A stretch of DNA of 64,000 nucleotides from Roseomonas marmotae (lineage in GTDB: Bacteria > Pseudomonadota > Alphaproteobacteria > Acetobacterales > Acetobacteraceae): the NCBI RefSeq assembly GCF_017654485.1, contig NZ_CP061091.1, positions 1-64,000 on the forward strand, read 5' to 3'. The notes beneath the pieces were generated by a model that worked only from the letters and a program-made list of their open reading frames with translations, was not told the DNA's origin and did not search any database. The translations under genes were made by a program, and so were the position numbers. This document shows positions 46,501 through 53,193 of the stretch, piece after piece. Position 1 is the stretch's first letter. Each line of letters opens with the position of its first letter.

Positions 46501-47940
46501 AATACCCGCGTCGGCCTGCGCCCCTGGCGCCGCAACCTCACCTATTTCGGCGTGGATGTGGACCAGCTGCCCAAGGCGCGGCCCGACCTGGCCCAGGGCC
46601 TGCTGCGGCGGATCGCGCAGCGGCTGGCCGAGGGCGCGCTGCACCCGCTGCCGCATGCCGTGCGCGGCCCGGCGGAGGCCGAGGCCGCCTTCCGCACCCT
46701 CCAGGCCAGCGCGCAGATCGGCAAGCTGGTGCTGACACCGCCCGCCGCCAGGGCCACGGCCACCACCGCCCCGGCAGCCTGGACCCCGCCGGAGGGCACG
46801 ATCCTCGTGGTCGGCGGCACCCAGGGCTTCGGCTTCGAATGCGCCAAGTGGCTGGCGGCGAATGGCGCCACGCGGCTGGCCCTGCTCTCCCGCCGCGGCG
46901 GCACCGCGCCGGGGGCCGAGGCCGCGGTGCGCGCCCTGGCCGCGCTGGGCGCCGCTGCCACCGTGCATGCGGCCGATGCCGCCGATGCCCGGGCGCTGGA
47001 GGCCGCGCTGCGCGAGATCCGCGCCGAGGGGCCGAAGCTGGTCGGCGTGGTGCATGCCGCCGCCGTCTTCGACGATGGCGCGGCCAGTACCATGGATGCC
47101 AGGCGCTTCGCCCGCGTGCTGGCACCCAAGCTGGACGCGGCGCTGAACCTGGACCGGCTGACGCGGCGGGACCCGCTGGCGCTGTTCCTGCTCTTCTCCT
47201 CCGCCACCACGGCCATGGGGAATCCGGGGCAGGCCAACTACGTCGCCGCCAATGCGGCGCTGGAGGCTCTGGCGCGCCGCCGCCGGGCGGAAGGGCTGCC
47301 GGCGCTGGCCGTCGGCTGGGGGCCGATCGCCGATGCCGGCGTACTGGCCGAGAATGCCTCCACCGCCGAGACCCTGGCCCGCCGCCTGGGCGTGGAATCC
47401 ATGACGGCCACCGAATCCCTGAACGCCCTGCCGGCCCTGCTGGCGAGCGGCGCCCCGGTGCTCTCCCTGGCGCGCATCGGCTGGCGGCAGGCCGGCATGG
47501 CCCTGCCGATCCTGGAAGAGCCGCTGTTCGACGCCGTGCGCGGCCAGCGGGAGGTGAGCGCCGAGGGCGGTGACCTGCGCGCCCGCCTGCTGGAGATGCC
47601 GCCCGAGGAGGCCCGCGCCCTGCTGCGGCAACTGGTGCGGGAGGAGGCCGGCCGCATCCTGCGCCTGCCGCCCGAGGCCATCCCCACCGATGCCCCTGTG
47701 GCCGGGATGGGGCTGGACAGCCTGGGCGGGCTGGAACTACGCGGCGCGCTGGAACAACGCCTCGGCATGTCCGTGCCGCTGGCTTCCGTGACTGAGGACC
47801 TGACCATCGACCTGCTGGCCCGCCGCCTGTCGGACGGACTTTCCGGTGGCAGGGTGGAGGAAACCGTGGCCGATATGGTCGAGCAGTTCGAACCCAGCCA
47901 ACCCGCTGCCCCGCAACCCCCGGCCGAGGCCGCCGAATGA
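40534..47940 (+). CDS. Type I reducing polyketide/fatty acid synthase, RkpA/WcbR-like
   Basis: This 2468-residue single-module synthase has KS-AT-DH-(MT-like)-ER-KR-ACP. KS triad Cys196 (DTACSSS), His331 (EAHGTGT), His369 (NIGHLEP). AT Ser644 (GHSVG). DH His949 (HALAGEAVLP) and Asp1119. A weak methyltransferase-like core LEVGAQGG at 1390-1397. ER NADPH loop HGGAGAVG at 1892. KR GGTQGFG at 2094 with Tyr2236. ACP phosphopantetheine Ser2396 (GLDSLGG). All essential residues for a fully reducing, probably iterative synthase are present, so it should make a long saturated acyl chain. AGGA lies 7 bases before the ATG at 40534; an ATG at 40588 is possible. Translationally coupled to the oxoamine synthase. 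Similar synthases (RkpA, WcbR) supply capsule lipids. Confidence 0.9.
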   Translation: MVGMQDGKSPRGRRRPRTMTGAPRAEPVAIVGAACRLPGAPDLEAFWRLLVSGTDAVGTLPADRFTQQAYLHPRKGEPGRSYSFAAGHLGDISGFDAPAFGLSPREAAEMDPQQRLLLEVASEAVEDAGWPASRLAGRPVGAFVGGSSTDYAELRLGDSAGADRYFMTGNTLSILSNRLTNVFDLRGAGQTVDTACSSSLVALHLAVQAMRAGQIEAALVGGVQLLLSPFAFAGFSRAGMLSARGRCQAFDAAADGYVRGEGAGVLVLKPLSAALADGDRVRGVILGSGTNAAGRTIGLSLPNREAQATLLARVLAEAGAQPRDIAYFEAHGTGTQAGDPAETWAIGTALARDRAEPLPVGSVKTNIGHLEPASGIAGLLKAMLVLERGTVPPNLHFNSPNPNIDFAGLNIRVPTVPEPLALRPGAMAGINSFGFGGTNATVLLGAAPARPAVASKQADGALPPLLLSAHSEGALKTLARRWRDVLATPEAAADAPALLRGALRHRDLRPHRLALRAESASALQALIESWLAGGQPRGATRGTARPLAEGPVAFVFSGNGAQFAGMAKEAMAHNPFFRATVEEADAVLAPLTGWSGAKLLAEGVTEEVLEGTDYAQPLLFLVQLGVVAALERQGLRPGLCLGHSVGEVAAACTAGILTLPQAARLVVARSRAQHMTRGQGRMAAIGAGPDAAAPLLAEAGMDESGWAPEIAAFNAPDSITVAGPLGPVTKLVELAKARRIPAVLLGLDYAFHSAAMEPVRQSLAAELKGLSPSQGRLLFLSSVTGTLVPGLDLDAGYWWRNLRAPVRFQAAAQAAVDAGARLFIEIGPNPVLQSYLRDSLRAAEAEAPVMPSLSRRDGAGDPFPAMMDRAFAQGADPRGAAIWAGPSRRDGLPATPFDRRSHWFASTPESIRLTDPLLDHPLLGFRQGNDLGRWSRLLDSALEPWLADHALAGEAVLPAAGMAEMALAAAAAQWPDAPVLELRELQLLRTLPVPQDSAREVRFTLETENGLFRIESRPRLSAEAWTLHARGQVGAATLAALPDSPLAGLPESEDPAAMVVTGEQLQATARRFGLDYGPAFRPVREIRIAASGDAALARLALPEEAPGDDAFLLHPVRLDGALQGLLELMAHDGAQDGRAMVPVRFGRLVLRRGGAAPVRAELAVTHRGQRSGRCSLALRDGAGQMVAWLDDAWMQGIRLGQRRPAADSTFRVAEQPALGAPEAGAAPPLDDGVKAALARDADLELAEPGMLLEGHVIASAHAALLARAGADALLPAAGLSPYARALLHALSEDGLAEATPEGWRLLPGEELPAAEGIWQAVLAESPTLAHELAWLALAAERLPAALDGQPQPEAPPAPEAAGFARLAGVMAEAAARIAAAWPMERPLRVLEVGAQGGPLTRALLAALERSGRQIRYTATAPAGDTRAAAIPPHGERVTFSFAAWDGGTALPGPADLVVGLAAAARARLGEGLLPAVAAALAPGGSLLLAEPLPGRAWIFAHGQEEGFWDGRGPGGALLPDQEAWESAFQAEGTPWEDARLHPLGAAPWPALLLAARRTARAEAEAAAPTATATFRLFADEDAAPLAEALAEALEAAGMNITHAALAEAGAQPPRALSGAQVVVLAAPQAPGLAATLAQITALAEAARGAAAGFTLVAPGGDAAPEAAACIGLGRVLANEMPELKLRRITLDAAVAEAAARLLPELLGTAPEPEPELRLTRTARLVPRVVPGLSPASPHLAGDGGARRLAIRQPGQLGSLEWEPMPALENGPEDVVVRVEACGLNFRDLMWAQGLLPEEALMDGFAGPSLGMEMAGVVESAPAGSGFAAGDRVFGVAPAALASRARTRPQAIAHLPEGLDFAAAATVPVAFLTAVYALETCANLQPGETVLVHGGAGAVGLAALQVARAAGARVAATAGSPAKRAFLRAAGAELVLDSRDPGFADQLRAAWPEGVDVVLNSLAGTAMERSLELTKPFGRFIELGKRDFFENTRVGLRPWRRNLTYFGVDVDQLPKARPDLAQGLLRRIAQRLAEGALHPLPHAVRGPAEAEAAFRTLQASAQIGKLVLTPPAARATATTAPAAWTPPEGTILVVGGTQGFGFECAKWLAANGATRLALLSRRGGTAPGAEAAVRALAALGAAATVHAADAADARALEAALREIRAEGPKLVGVVHAAAVFDDGAASTMDARRFARVLAPKLDAALNLDRLTRRDPLALFLLFSSATTAMGNPGQANYVAANAALEALARRRRAEGLPALAVGWGPIADAGVLAENASTAETLARRLGVESMTATESLNALPALLASGAPVLSLARIGWRQAGMALPILEEPLFDAVRGQREVSAEGGDLRARLLEMPPEEARALLRQLVREEAGRILRLPPEAIPTDAPVAGMGLDSLGGLELRGALEQRLGMSVPLASVTEDLTIDLLARRLSDGLSGGRVEETVADMVEQFEPSQPAAPQPPAEAAE

Positions 47941-49265
47941 GCGGCGGCCTGTCCGCCACGGCCCGTCTCGCCCTGCTCGCCCGGCTGTCGAAGCGTCGCA
48001 GCGCCGAGGAATCGGCGCCGCGCCCCGATGCCGGTTCGGCACGGGATTTCTCCACGCTGCCGGGGATGCGCGACTATGGGCTGCTGCGCACCGCCCTCGC
48101 CTCGCTGAACCTGCCAAGCCCGCTGTTCCAGCGCCATGAGGGGCTGGCCGGTGCCCATAGCCGGGTGGATGGGCGGGATGTCGTCAATTTCGCCAGCTAC
48201 AACTACCTCGGCCTGAATGGCGACCCGCGCGTGCAGGCGGCGGCCAAGGCGGCGATCGACCGCTATGGCGTCAGCGTCTCCGGCGCCCGCATCACGGCCG
48301 GCGAACGCGACCTGCACCATGAACTGGAAGCGGCGCTGGCCGAATGGCATGGGGCGGAGGCCGCACTGACCTTCGTCTCCGGCCACGCCACCAATGTCAC
48401 GACCATCGGCCACCTGATGGGCCCGCGCGACGTGGTGGTGCATGACGCCGCCATCCATAATTCCTGCACCGAGGGCGTGCGGCTCTCCGGTGCCCGGCGC
48501 GTGCCCTTCGCCCATAACGACATGGCCGCCGCCGAGAAGGAAATGGCCCGCGCCCGCCGTGGCGCGAGCCGCGCGATGCTGCTGCTGGAAGGCCATTACT
48601 CGATGGATGGCGACTGCCCCGACCTCGCCACCGCCGTCGAGATGGCGCGGCGCCACGATGCCTGGCTGATGGTGGACGAGGCGCATAGCCTGGGCGTGCT
48701 GGGCGCGACCGGACATGGCGTGGCCGAGGCCCAGGGCGTCGATCCCGCCGGCGTCGATCTCTGGATGGGAACGCTCTCCAAGACGCTCTCGGCCTCCGGC
48801 GGCTATATCGCGGCGCGGCGGGACGTGATCGACTGGCTGCGTCATACCGCGCCCGGCAGCGTCTATTCCGTGGGCCTGGCGCCGCCGCTGGCCGCCGCCG
48901 CGCTGGAATCGCTCCGCATCCTGAAGGCCGAGCCGGAGCGCGTGGCGCGCCTCCAGGCCAATGGCCGCCGCCTGCGCGACCTGTTCCGCGAGCGTGGCTT
49001 CGACACCGGCGGCAGCATCGGCGCCGCCATCGTGCCGGTCATCATCGGCTCCTCCATCCGCGCGGCACGGCTCTCCCACGCCATGCTGGACCGGGGCGTC
49101 GCGCCGCAGATCGTCACTTTCCCGGCGGTGCCGGAACAGTCGGCGCGGCTGCGCTTCTTCGTCTGCGCCGACCATACCGAGGCCGACCTGCTGCACGCCG
49201 CCGAGATGCTGGCCGAGGCCTCCGCCAGCCTCGGCGCCGTGGAGTCTCTGCCCGGCTTCCGCTGA
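47937..49265 (+). CDS. Alpha-oxoamine synthase (AONS/serine palmitoyltransferase family), RkpG/WcbT-like
   Basis: This 442-residue PLP enzyme condenses an acyl thioester with an amino acid, with loss of CO2, to give an aminoketone. Lys282 (TLSKTLSASGGY) binds PLP; the fold markers NFASYNYLGL, GSGR-like SVSGARIT, HDAAIHNSC, and VDEAHSLGVLG are intact. An extra N-terminal segment of about 50 residues precedes the family core. It starts within the PKS stop (ATGA), so the PKS-bound chain is the likely acyl donor. In rkp and wcb clusters the paralogues work with the large synthase on capsule lipids. Which amino acid is used (glycine, alanine or serine) cannot be read. Confidence 0.9.
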   Translation: MSGGLSATARLALLARLSKRRSAEESAPRPDAGSARDFSTLPGMRDYGLLRTALASLNLPSPLFQRHEGLAGAHSRVDGRDVVNFASYNYLGLNGDPRVQAAAKAAIDRYGVSVSGARITAGERDLHHELEAALAEWHGAEAALTFVSGHATNVTTIGHLMGPRDVVVHDAAIHNSCTEGVRLSGARRVPFAHNDMAAAEKEMARARRGASRAMLLLEGHYSMDGDCPDLATAVEMARRHDAWLMVDEAHSLGVLGATGHGVAEAQGVDPAGVDLWMGTLSKTLSASGGYIAARRDVIDWLRHTAPGSVYSVGLAPPLAAAALESLRILKAEPERVARLQANGRRLRDLFRERGFDTGGSIGAAIVPVIIGSSIRAARLSHAMLDRGVAPQIVTFPAVPEQSARLRFFVCADHTEADLLHAAEMLAEASASLGAVESLPGFR

Positions 49266-49273
49266 GGGCGGAG

Positions 49274-50086
49274 ATGCGGATCGCCCTCTTCACGATGGAC
49301 AGCGCCATCAGCGCCGAGGCGGTGCTGGCCCTGGCCCGGAGCCTGGACGGGCAGATCGTGCTGATCGGACGTTCCGATCCCTATCGCCCGGCGGCGGGCG
49401 GCGGGCTGGGGCAGCTCCGCCGCCACTGGCGCCGATCGGGCTGGCGCATCCTGCCCTTCCTGCTGCTGAGCTACGTCCTGCCCCAGGCGCTGGGCCGGCT
49501 GCGGCGCGCCTGCGGCGGCGGTGCCCTGAGCCAATGGGCGCAGGCGCAGCGCATCCCGCTGCTGGAAGTGGCGGAGGTCAACGGAGAGGCCACGCGCCAG
49601 GCGCTGCGGGCGGCGCGGCCGGACCTCATCCTCTCCTTCCATTTCGACCAGATCTTCGATGACGCCGTGCTGGCCGTGGCGCCGATGGGCGGCATCAACC
49701 TGCACCCGGCACTGCTGCCACGCCATCGTGGCCCGCTGCCCACCTTCTGGGCCATGCTGGAGGAACCGCCGGCCTTCGGTGTCACGCTGCACCGGATCGC
49801 CGCGCGTATCGATGCCGGCACCATCCTGGCCCGCCGCGCCGTACCGCTGCCGCCCGGCACCAGCGCCGCCACCGCCGCCCGGCTGCTGCACGAGGAAGGC
49901 GTCGCCCTGGTCCGCTCCGCCATCGCCGCCCTGGCCCGCGGCAGCCCCCTGCCCGAACAGAACCCGGAACCCCTGCCCTATTGCCCCTTTCCCCCCACCG
50001 CGCTCCTGCGGTCGGCGGCACGGCGCGGGCGGCATCTGGTCGGCTGGGCGGATCTGTCCGCGGCACTCACCGCGCCGACCGGTTAA
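49274..50086 (+). CDS. Formyltransferase-family protein (Fmt/ArnA-type catalytic domain)
   Basis: This is a 270-residue protein. The 10-formyltetrahydrofolate-dependent triad is intact: Asn142 and His144 in GGINLHPALLPRHRGPLPTFW and Asp180 in ARIDAGTIL. It has the formyltransferase core but not the C-terminal tRNA-binding domain of Fmt. It lies 8 bases after the oxoamine synthase gene and 65 bases before the KpsS-like gene, in one operon. It likely N-formylates an amine, possibly the lipid aminoketone or an amino-sugar. A role in initiation tRNA formylation is unlikely because of the missing C-terminal domain. Residues 50-75 are basic and hydrophobic, unusual for the family. Confidence 0.8.
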   Translation: MRIALFTMDSAISAEAVLALARSLDGQIVLIGRSDPYRPAAGGGLGQLRRHWRRSGWRILPFLLLSYVLPQALGRLRRACGGGALSQWAQAQRIPLLEVAEVNGEATRQALRAARPDLILSFHFDQIFDDAVLAVAPMGGINLHPALLPRHRGPLPTFWAMLEEPPAFGVTLHRIAARIDAGTILARRAVPLPPGTSAATAARLLHEEGVALVRSAIAALARGSPLPEQNPEPLPYCPFPPTALLRSAARRGRHLVGWADLSAALTAPTG

Positions 50087-50141
50087 ATCTCAGGCGTTAC
50101 GACCCAAGCGGATTGACAGTGCTGACGAGAGAAGGTTTGCC

Positions 50142-50165
50142 ATGACGATCCATGCCCCCCGGTGA
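50142..50165 (+). other. Seven-codon ORF / C6 tract at the kpsS start
   Basis: ATG at 50142 with GAAGG upstream encodes MTIHAPR then stops at 50163-50165. Six C at 50155-50160 put it out of frame with kpsS (ATG at 50152). With five C, the same ATG would continue directly into kpsS. It is either a short coupling leader, a slippage site, or a sequencing indel. Confidence 0.5.
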
Positions 50166-51462
50166 ATCACCCGCGCGGAAGCGCTTCCTCTTCCTGCAGG
50201 GACCGATCAGCCCATTCTTCCAGGAAGTGGGCGCGGGGCTGCGCGCGCTCGGGCATGTGGTGCACCGCATCAACCTGCACCTGGGGGACAGGCTCTTCTG
50301 GCGCATTCCCGGCGCCACGAACTTCCGCGGCCGCCCCACGGAATGGCCGGATTTCATCGGCCGTTTCCTGGACGAGAAGCGCATCACCCATCTGGTGCTG
50401 CTGGGCGAGCAGCGGCCCTACCACAAGCTCGCCATCGCCGCCGCCGCCGAGCGCGGGGTGGAGGTGGTGGTCACCGATCTCGGCTATATCCGCCCGGACT
50501 GGATCGTGATGGAGCGCGACGGGCTGAACGCCTCCAGCCGCTTCACGCGCGACCCGCAGACCATCGTGCGGCTGGGCGCCGCGCTGCCGCCGCCGGACCT
50601 TGTGGTACGCCACCACGATGATTTCCGCACCCAGGCGGTCCTGGACGTGGTCTACAACATCGCCGGCATCATGCCCTGGCCCTTCCCGCATTATCGCGGC
50701 CACCAGATCTACAATCCCCTGCCCTTCTATGCCGGGATCGTCCTGCGGCTGATGAAGCGCGGTTCGGAGAACCGGCAGGCCGACTGCATCCTGCAACGCC
50801 TCTCCGGCACCGGGCCGCTCTACCTCTTCGCCATGCAGATGGAGAACGACTTCTCCATCCGCGCCTATTCCCGCTACACCGACATGGATACGCCGCTGCG
50901 GGAGGTGGCGCTGAGCTTCGCCCACCACGCGCCGCCTGGCACGCATCTGCTGGTGAAGGCGCATCCGCTGGACCCCGGGCTGAAGAACTGGAGCCGGCGC
51001 GTCCAGCACATGGCGCGGGAAGCGGGGCTGGAAGGGCGGATGCACTACCTCGGCGGCGGCAATCTCGGCGCCATCGTCGAGCAGGTGCAGGGCGTGGTGA
51101 CGGTGAACAGCACGGTGGGTCTGCGCGCCATCCTCGGCCAGACGCCCACCTTCGCGCTGGGGGAGGCGCTTTACCGCATCCCCGGCCTCGTCTTCAGCGG
51201 CACGCTGGACGAGTTCTGGACCCAGGGCGCCCCGCCCGACCCGGCACTGCGCGAGGGCTTCCTGCGCAGCATCGCGCATTCCCTGCATATCCGCGGCGTC
51301 TACCACGCGCGGGAGGGGCGTCAGGTCGCGGTGCATGGCGCCGTGCGCCGCCTGCATGAAGGCATCCTGAACCGTCCGGTACCAGAGGCGCTGGACCCGG
51401 AGACGGAAGGCGCGACGGCGGGTTTCTGGCCACCGAAGCGGGTGGTGCGGCAGAGCGCCTAG
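50152..51462 (+). CDS. kpsS: KpsS-type capsular polysaccharide biosynthesis glycosyltransferase
   Basis: This 436-residue protein of the KpsS/LipB group is collinear with E. coli KpsS: FLFLQGPISPFFQEV, LHLGDRLFW, GYIRPDWIVMERDGLN, the YSRYTDM, KAHPLDPG and VTVNSTVGLRAIL segments. In E. coli KpsS adds the first Kdo to the lipid acceptor of group 2 capsules. The ATG at 50152 is in frame but lacks a good ribosome site; the better start at 50142 (GAAGG 6 bases upstream) reads into a stop after 7 codons because of a run of six C. Deletion of one C would restore a 17-base-coupled frame. It is the last gene of the operon. Confidence 0.9.
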   Translation: MPPGESPARKRFLFLQGPISPFFQEVGAGLRALGHVVHRINLHLGDRLFWRIPGATNFRGRPTEWPDFIGRFLDEKRITHLVLLGEQRPYHKLAIAAAAERGVEVVVTDLGYIRPDWIVMERDGLNASSRFTRDPQTIVRLGAALPPPDLVVRHHDDFRTQAVLDVVYNIAGIMPWPFPHYRGHQIYNPLPFYAGIVLRLMKRGSENRQADCILQRLSGTGPLYLFAMQMENDFSIRAYSRYTDMDTPLREVALSFAHHAPPGTHLLVKAHPLDPGLKNWSRRVQHMAREAGLEGRMHYLGGGNLGAIVEQVQGVVTVNSTVGLRAILGQTPTFALGEALYRIPGLVFSGTLDEFWTQGAPPDPALREGFLRSIAHSLHIRGVYHAREGRQVAVHGAVRRLHEGILNRPVPEALDPETEGATAGFWPPKRVVRQSA

Positions 51463-51527
51463 GGAAGGGGAGCGGCCTGCCCGCCCGGCCGCGCATGGCC
51501 CCCTCCCCCTGGGCGACATGCATGCGC

Positions 51528-52256
51528 CTATTCCATGGCGCGGCGGAATGTCAGCCTGAGATTCGGCGACAGAAAGCGCCTGACCGAGGACAGGCATTCG
51601 AATTCCGGCAGGGATGAGACCAGCTTCCAGGGCGACCAGAACAGGTTGTTATCCTGCTGGCGCAGCCGGCCGAAAAGCCTAGCATAGCCGTTCCGGAAAC
51701 GCGGATGCAGCCAGTGGCAGAATGGCAGGCATGTGTCGTGGAACACGACCGGCGCGGCCTTGTTGGGCGTGGAGACCGTCAGATGGCGCCGGCTCACCCG
51801 CCCCAGGTCGCGCACCACCTCGGGGCGGTCGCTCACATGCTCAATGACCTCGATGCAATAGACGGCGTCGAAGCTCCGGTCGGGAAAGGGCAGCGCATCG
51901 ACCGATGCCACCGCCCATTCGATCCGGTCCGCCACTCCCAGCACCGCCGCGATGGCGCGGGCCGCCACGACCCTGGGGCCGTTGAAGTCGACCGCCAGAA
52001 TCCTGAAGTCGGTATTGAGCGCGAAGGCAATGGCCAACCAGCCGTAGCCAGTCCCGATATCGGCGACGCTTCTGACCTTCTCGGCGCTGAGTGTCAGGGG
52101 CCTGACGAATTCATCGACATAGAACCGGAAGATCCTGTTGAGATCCATCGCGGCGTAGTGGCTGTCCCGGAAATGGGGAATTGCCCGGATAGCCGTGATC
52201 TGCGCGGGCGAGAGAGACGAGACCAGGGGACGGTCCAGCAAGGCAGGCGAATGCAT
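51528..52256 (-). CDS. Class I SAM-dependent methyltransferase
   Basis: This 242-residue protein has the SAM-binding motif VADIGTGYGWLA (about 65-76), motif II acidic residue in ILAVDFNGPR, and a post-II EVIEHVSDRPEVVRDL. The C-terminal half is rich in aromatic residues and lacks a membrane segment. It is convergent with the capsule operon and could modify a sugar or lipid made there, but this is only proximity. The substrate is unknown. Confidence 0.85.
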   Translation of the reverse strand: MHSPALLDRPLVSSLSPAQITAIRAIPHFRDSHYAAMDLNRIFRFYVDEFVRPLTLSAEKVRSVADIGTGYGWLAIAFALNTDFRILAVDFNGPRVVAARAIAAVLGVADRIEWAVASVDALPFPDRSFDAVYCIEVIEHVSDRPEVVRDLGRVSRRHLTVSTPNKAAPVVFHDTCLPFCHWLHPRFRNGYARLFGRLRQQDNNLFWSPWKLVSSLPEFECLSSVRRFLSPNLRLTFRRAME

Positions 52257-52394
52257 GAGGTCATTGCGTTTCCGGTTCTCCCGCCGGATTAGCGCAATTG
52301 TTTCTTATGCGCAATGATATGCCCTGCCCTTCCGCGAGGACATTGGCCATTTCCCGGAAGCCGGCGACGCATCCTGCCGCCGGCCCCGGTGCCC

Positions 52395-52520
52395 CTACAG
52401 ACGGGCGCCGGAGGTGACGTAGGCCTGCTCGGCCGTGCGCTGCAGGTTGTCGTCCAGCACCCAGGCGGCCAGGAGGGCCAGCACCACGGCGGCCACGACA
52501 CCACTGAGAAAAGCTTTCAT
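52395..52520 (-). CDS. Small single-helix membrane protein
   Basis: A 41-residue product begins MKAFLSGVVAAVVLALLAAW: one transmembrane helix (about 4-24), then a polar tail ending TSGARL. GAGGAG lies 9 bases before the ATG. The strong ribosome site and hydrophobic pattern support a real gene; I know no function for it. It lies 43 bases downstream of mobA on the same strand and may be cotranscribed with it. Confidence 0.7.
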   Translation of the reverse strand: MKAFLSGVVAAVVLALLAAWVLDDNLQRTAEQAYVTSGARL

Positions 52521-52563
52521 GATCCGGCACTCCTCTTCGGCCAGCGGATGGCCCGGGCCGAAG

Positions 52564-53193
52564 CTATGGGGCCACCATGCCCTGGCGCAAGAGGGCTTCG
52601 GCCTCGGCCAGCTCCTCCGGCGTGTTGGCGTTGAAGAAAGGGTCGCGCGGCCGGTCCGGCCATTCCGCGCTGGCACAGCCGAAGCGGGCGGTCCAGCGGT
52701 CGATCTTGCGCTCATCGGCCAGCAGGGCCGCGCGCAGCTCCTCCCGCAGCGCGACAGGCCAGAGGCCCACCGGCGGATGCGTCCAACCCCCGGATTTCGC
52801 GCAGGCCATCGGCACCCCCGCCACCTCCCGCGCGCGGTGCAGCCGCGCCACCAGATCGGCGGGGATGAAGGGGGAATCCCCGGGGACGGAGACCACCCAT
52901 TCCAGCCCCGGGCGGTGCGCGGCCGCCCAGTCCAGCGCCGCCAGCACCCCGGCCAGCGGCCCCGGGTAATCCGGCACCCCATCCGCCACCACCGGCAGGC
53001 CGAAGGGGCCGAAGCGCGCCGGGTCGCCATTGGCGTTCAGCAGCAGCGCCGTAACCTGCGGGCGCAGCCGCGCCAGCACATGCGCCAGCAACGGCCGCCC
53101 GCCGAGTTCGCGCAGCGGCTTGTCGCCGCCGCCCATCCGCCTTGCCAGCCCACCGGCCAGCACCACACCCAATGTCTCAGGACTGTTCGGCAT
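52564..53193 (-). CDS. mobA: Molybdenum cofactor guanylyltransferase MobA
   Basis: This 209-residue nucleotidyltransferase attaches GMP to molybdopterin, needed by DMSO-reductase-type enzymes such as formate dehydrogenase. The nucleotide-binding loop [16 protein letters not shown] is at about 13-28, and the metal-binding PGDSPFIP motif follows at about 105. [13 protein letters not shown] at the C terminus is typical. It overlaps the end of fdhD by 17 bases, so the two are one operon devoted to formate dehydrogenase maturation. Confidence 0.94.
   Translation of the reverse strand: MPNSPETLGVVLAGGLARRMGGGDKPLRELGGRPLLAHVLARLRPQVTALLLNANGDPARFGPFGLPVVADGVPDYPGPLAGVLAALDWAAAHRPGLEWVVSVPGDSPFIPADLVARLHRAREVAGVPMACAKSGGWTHPPVGLWPVALREELRAALLADERKIDRWTARFGCASAEWPDRPRDPFFNANTPEELAEAEALLRQGMVAP

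Noticed and set aside
43027..47631. 1534-codon open frame on the minus strand opposite the PKS
   Set aside because: Gln/His/Gly-rich composition typical of antisense frames in high-GC genes; the plus strand has every PKS catalytic motif.
51463..51527. Terminator between kpsS and the methyltransferase gene
   Set aside because: Only imperfect GC-rich pairing and no T-tract on either strand.
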